NCBI GenBank assembly: GCA_050942745.1 | Contig: JBMNNX010000150.1 | Span: forward strand, 1-16,248 | Reading direction: 5' to 3' | Source of the DNA: UBA10939 sp050942745 | Lineage (GTDB): Bacteria; Myxococcota; Myxococcia; Myxococcales; UBA5297 | DNA: 16,248 nt | In this document: positions 14,761-16,248 of the stretch, one piece after another | How the letters are laid out: the number at the start of each line of letters is the position of its first letter | Numbering within the stretch: position 1 is the first letter of the stretch | The notes under the pieces: generated by a model | Seen by the model: only the letters and a program-made list of their open reading frames with translations | Database searches by the model: none | Told to the model about the DNA's origin: nothing | Translations under genes and position numbers: made by a program

Positions 14761-16248
14761 GTGGCAAGCATCAAGAGGTTCTTCTTCGATCCCGCGGACT
14801 ATGAGCTCGTCGAGCTGGTCAACCGCCAGATGGCGCGTGGAGTTGGCTCCGATCACGTCGAGCACCTGTTCGACCCGTACCTCCACCCGCGAGGAATCAA
14901 GGAGCTTGCGGCTCCGATTCACAAGCGCATCGCCTACGCGGTGATCCAGCTCCTGGCCACCCTGGAGGCCGGCCACGCCGATGAGCGCGTCGCGGCGCTG
15001 CGCTCGCTGCGCGACGAGGTCTTCAACGGCAGCAGCTCGGCGCTGCGCCACAACACCGCCCGCGTGCTGCTGGCGATCATGAAGGAGCTCGTCAAGGACC
15101 GCGGCAACCAGGAGCGTCAGCTCCGGCGCGCCCATGACTTCTTCGCCGCGCTCTCCGGCCGCCCGAGCGTCATACGAAGCGAGCTGAAGAAGTACCACCT
15201 GCTCGAGATGCCCGAGGCGTGGAACCAGGTCGCCCTCGACCACCACGTCCACGACGCGAACTCCAAGGGCCGCAAGTCCCCGACCCACCTCATCCTCGAC
15301 GCGTGGATCAAGGGCATCCGCGACCTCAACGTCATCTACTACAACTTTATCCTCCCCGAGGCGGCCGCCGAGCTCTCCGAGGCCGCCGAGATCCTCGGGG
15401 TGAAGCTGCGCATCGGCATCGAGCTCGCCGCGCGCTTCCGCGGCAAGTACGTCCACTTCATCTGGACGCCCCGCGGCTTCCAGGGGCGCGAGGACTTCCT
15501 CGAGTTCCTCGAGTCCGAGGGCGTCAAGGCGTTCTTCGCTGCCGGCCAGGAGGTCGCGGACTGGCGCAAGCGCCAGGTCCTCGAGCTGCTCGCGAGCTTC
15601 AACGCCCACCACCGCGAGGCCCTCAACAAGAAGTACAGCCTCACCCTCGAGCCGCTCGACCCGGACCAGTTCCTCGCCTTCGTCGGCGTCGGCCAGGCCT
15701 CGGTCGCCCACCTGGCCGAGTACATCCACGGGCTGCTGCTGTCGCAGCTCCAGGATCGTGTCGCCGGCCTGCAGGAGCGGTTCGCTGCGGCGTCGGCCGA
15801 GGAGAAGGAGCGCCTCGAGCGCGAGCTCGAGCTCATCAACGAGCTGGTCCCCGAGCGCATCTACGAGAGCTACCTGCGCGACGAGCTCAACCCGGACGTG
15901 CCGAGCATGCGCGTGCCGAGCGACGAGCCCGACACGCCGGCGCTGCTCAAGCTGAGCCCGCAGGAGCTCGTCGAGAAGCTCACCGCGCTGCGCACCGGCT
16001 ACCGGCTCACGCTCAACCCGACCGGCGTGCTGCCGGCCGACGTCCTCGAGCTCATCTACGACCTCGAGGGGGCCATCACCCACGTCGAGATTTACAACCT
16101 CAAGGATCGGCGCCAGGGGCTCGAGAGCTTCCCGCGACAGCTCGAGGCGCTGCGCCGCAGCCTCAACGGCGGCAACCCGACGGCGGTCAAGCAGGCCGTG
16201 CGCGCCATCGTCCAGGACGCCGAGGCGGCCGCCGGGCCCGAAGACGCC
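14761..16248 (+). CDS. Large protein with PHP-like metal motif, cut by the window end
   Basis: At least 496 residues with no stop before the window ends. The GTG at 14761 has AGGGTG six bases upstream; an in-frame GTG at 14752 is the alternative. The start gives MASIKRFFFDPADYELVELV. Residues 10-150 look helical. From residue 161 comes HHVHDANSKGR, which resembles the first metal motif (HxHxxxS) of PHP-family phosphoesterases, and Glu221 in LRIGIELAARF resembles the GIE motif that supplies a further metal ligand. A possible coiled coil spans about 328-365 (EEKERLERELELINELV). I do not know a named family for the whole protein. PHP membership is a pattern-based suggestion, and a non-catalytic relative is possible. 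Codon use is very GC-biased, as expected for a real gene here. Confidence 0.7.
   Translation, partial: MASIKRFFFDPADYELVELVNRQMARGVGSDHVEHLFDPYLHPRGIKELAAPIHKRIAYAVIQLLATLEAGHADERVAALRSLRDEVFNGSSSALRHNTARVLLAIMKELVKDRGNQERQLRRAHDFFAALSGRPSVIRSELKKYHLLEMPEAWNQVALDHHVHDANSKGRKSPTHLILDAWIKGIRDLNVIYYNFILPEAAAELSEAAEILGVKLRIGIELAARFRGKYVHFIWTPRGFQGREDFLEFLESEGVKAFFAAGQEVADWRKRQVLELLASFNAHHREALNKKYSLTLEPLDPDQFLAFVGVGQASVAHLAEYIHGLLLSQLQDRVAGLQERFAAASAEEKERLERELELINELVPERIYESYLRDELNPDVPSMRVPSDEPDTPALLKLSPQELVEKLTALRTGYRLTLNPTGVLPADVLELIYDLEGAITHVEIYNLKDRRQGLESFPRQLEALRRSLNGGNPTAVKQAVRAIVQDAEAAAGPEDA

Noticed and set aside
14683..16083. 466-residue open frame on the minus strand
   Set aside because: It is antisense to the well-supported PHP-like gene and is made of Leu/Glu/Val/Asp-rich text typical of the opposite strand of GC-rich genes.

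Overview
The window comes from a GC-rich bacterium (about 70% G+C by eye, almost every third codon position G or C) with a Gram-negative envelope. It encodes an outer-membrane-type beta-barrel, three probable lipoproteins, an ECF sigma factor with a zinc-binding anti-sigma factor, and a caspase-like protein. This mix, together with the gene styles, suggests a Myxococcota/deltaproteobacterium-like organism. That placement is inference; no rRNA, tRNA, CRISPR array, transposase or phage gene was seen.

Layout. (1) 251-862 (+): a MerR/excisionase-type DNA-binding domain joined to a receiver domain that lacks the phospho-accepting aspartate. (2) 1078-1449 (+): queF, a queuosine biosynthesis enzyme. 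After it come three back-to-back palindromes with a likely promoter and a 65-residue orphan gene (1761-1958, +). (3) 2072-4736 (-): ettA (ABC-F translation factor), then a YbgC-like thioesterase, then a tandem DUF1540 cysteine-rich protein. (4) 5106-5504 (+): a membrane-anchored monohaem cytochrome c, followed by an intergenic palindromic repeat element. (5) 5819-6166 (-): a MIF/phenylpyruvate tautomerase homologue, divergent from a purple-acid-phosphatase-like metallophosphoesterase lipoprotein (6308-7228, +). (6) 7381-8160 (-): a methylmalonyl-CoA decarboxylase (ScpB type). (7) 12159 down to 8276 (-): a tightly coupled four-gene cluster of ECF sigma factor, anti-sigma factor with a DUF4384-like outer domain, caspase/beta-barrel gene and lipoprotein. 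A paralogous lipoprotein gene lies just upstream (12252-13217, -), with a terminator hairpin between. (8) 13555-14370 (+): an EFR1-type flavodoxin/ferredoxin fusion. (9) 14761 to the window end (+): the first 496 residues of a large protein with a PHP-like metal-site motif.

The most striking part is region 7. The sigma and anti-sigma genes overlap by 8 bases, the anti-sigma stop and the caspase start are one base apart, and the last lipoprotein follows the caspase gene by 8 bases. The set looks like an envelope-sensing module whose output includes a secreted caspase-like protein joined to a membrane barrel. In this copy the caspase gene is broken by three apparent frame changes. The first two cancel each other but remove the catalytic-cysteine loop; the third separates the caspase part from the barrel. 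These could be assembly or sequencing errors, or real decay.

The remaining genes are mostly single-gene units. Several share a TAGGNT-like box 30-60 bases before the start codon, which may be the local -10 element.
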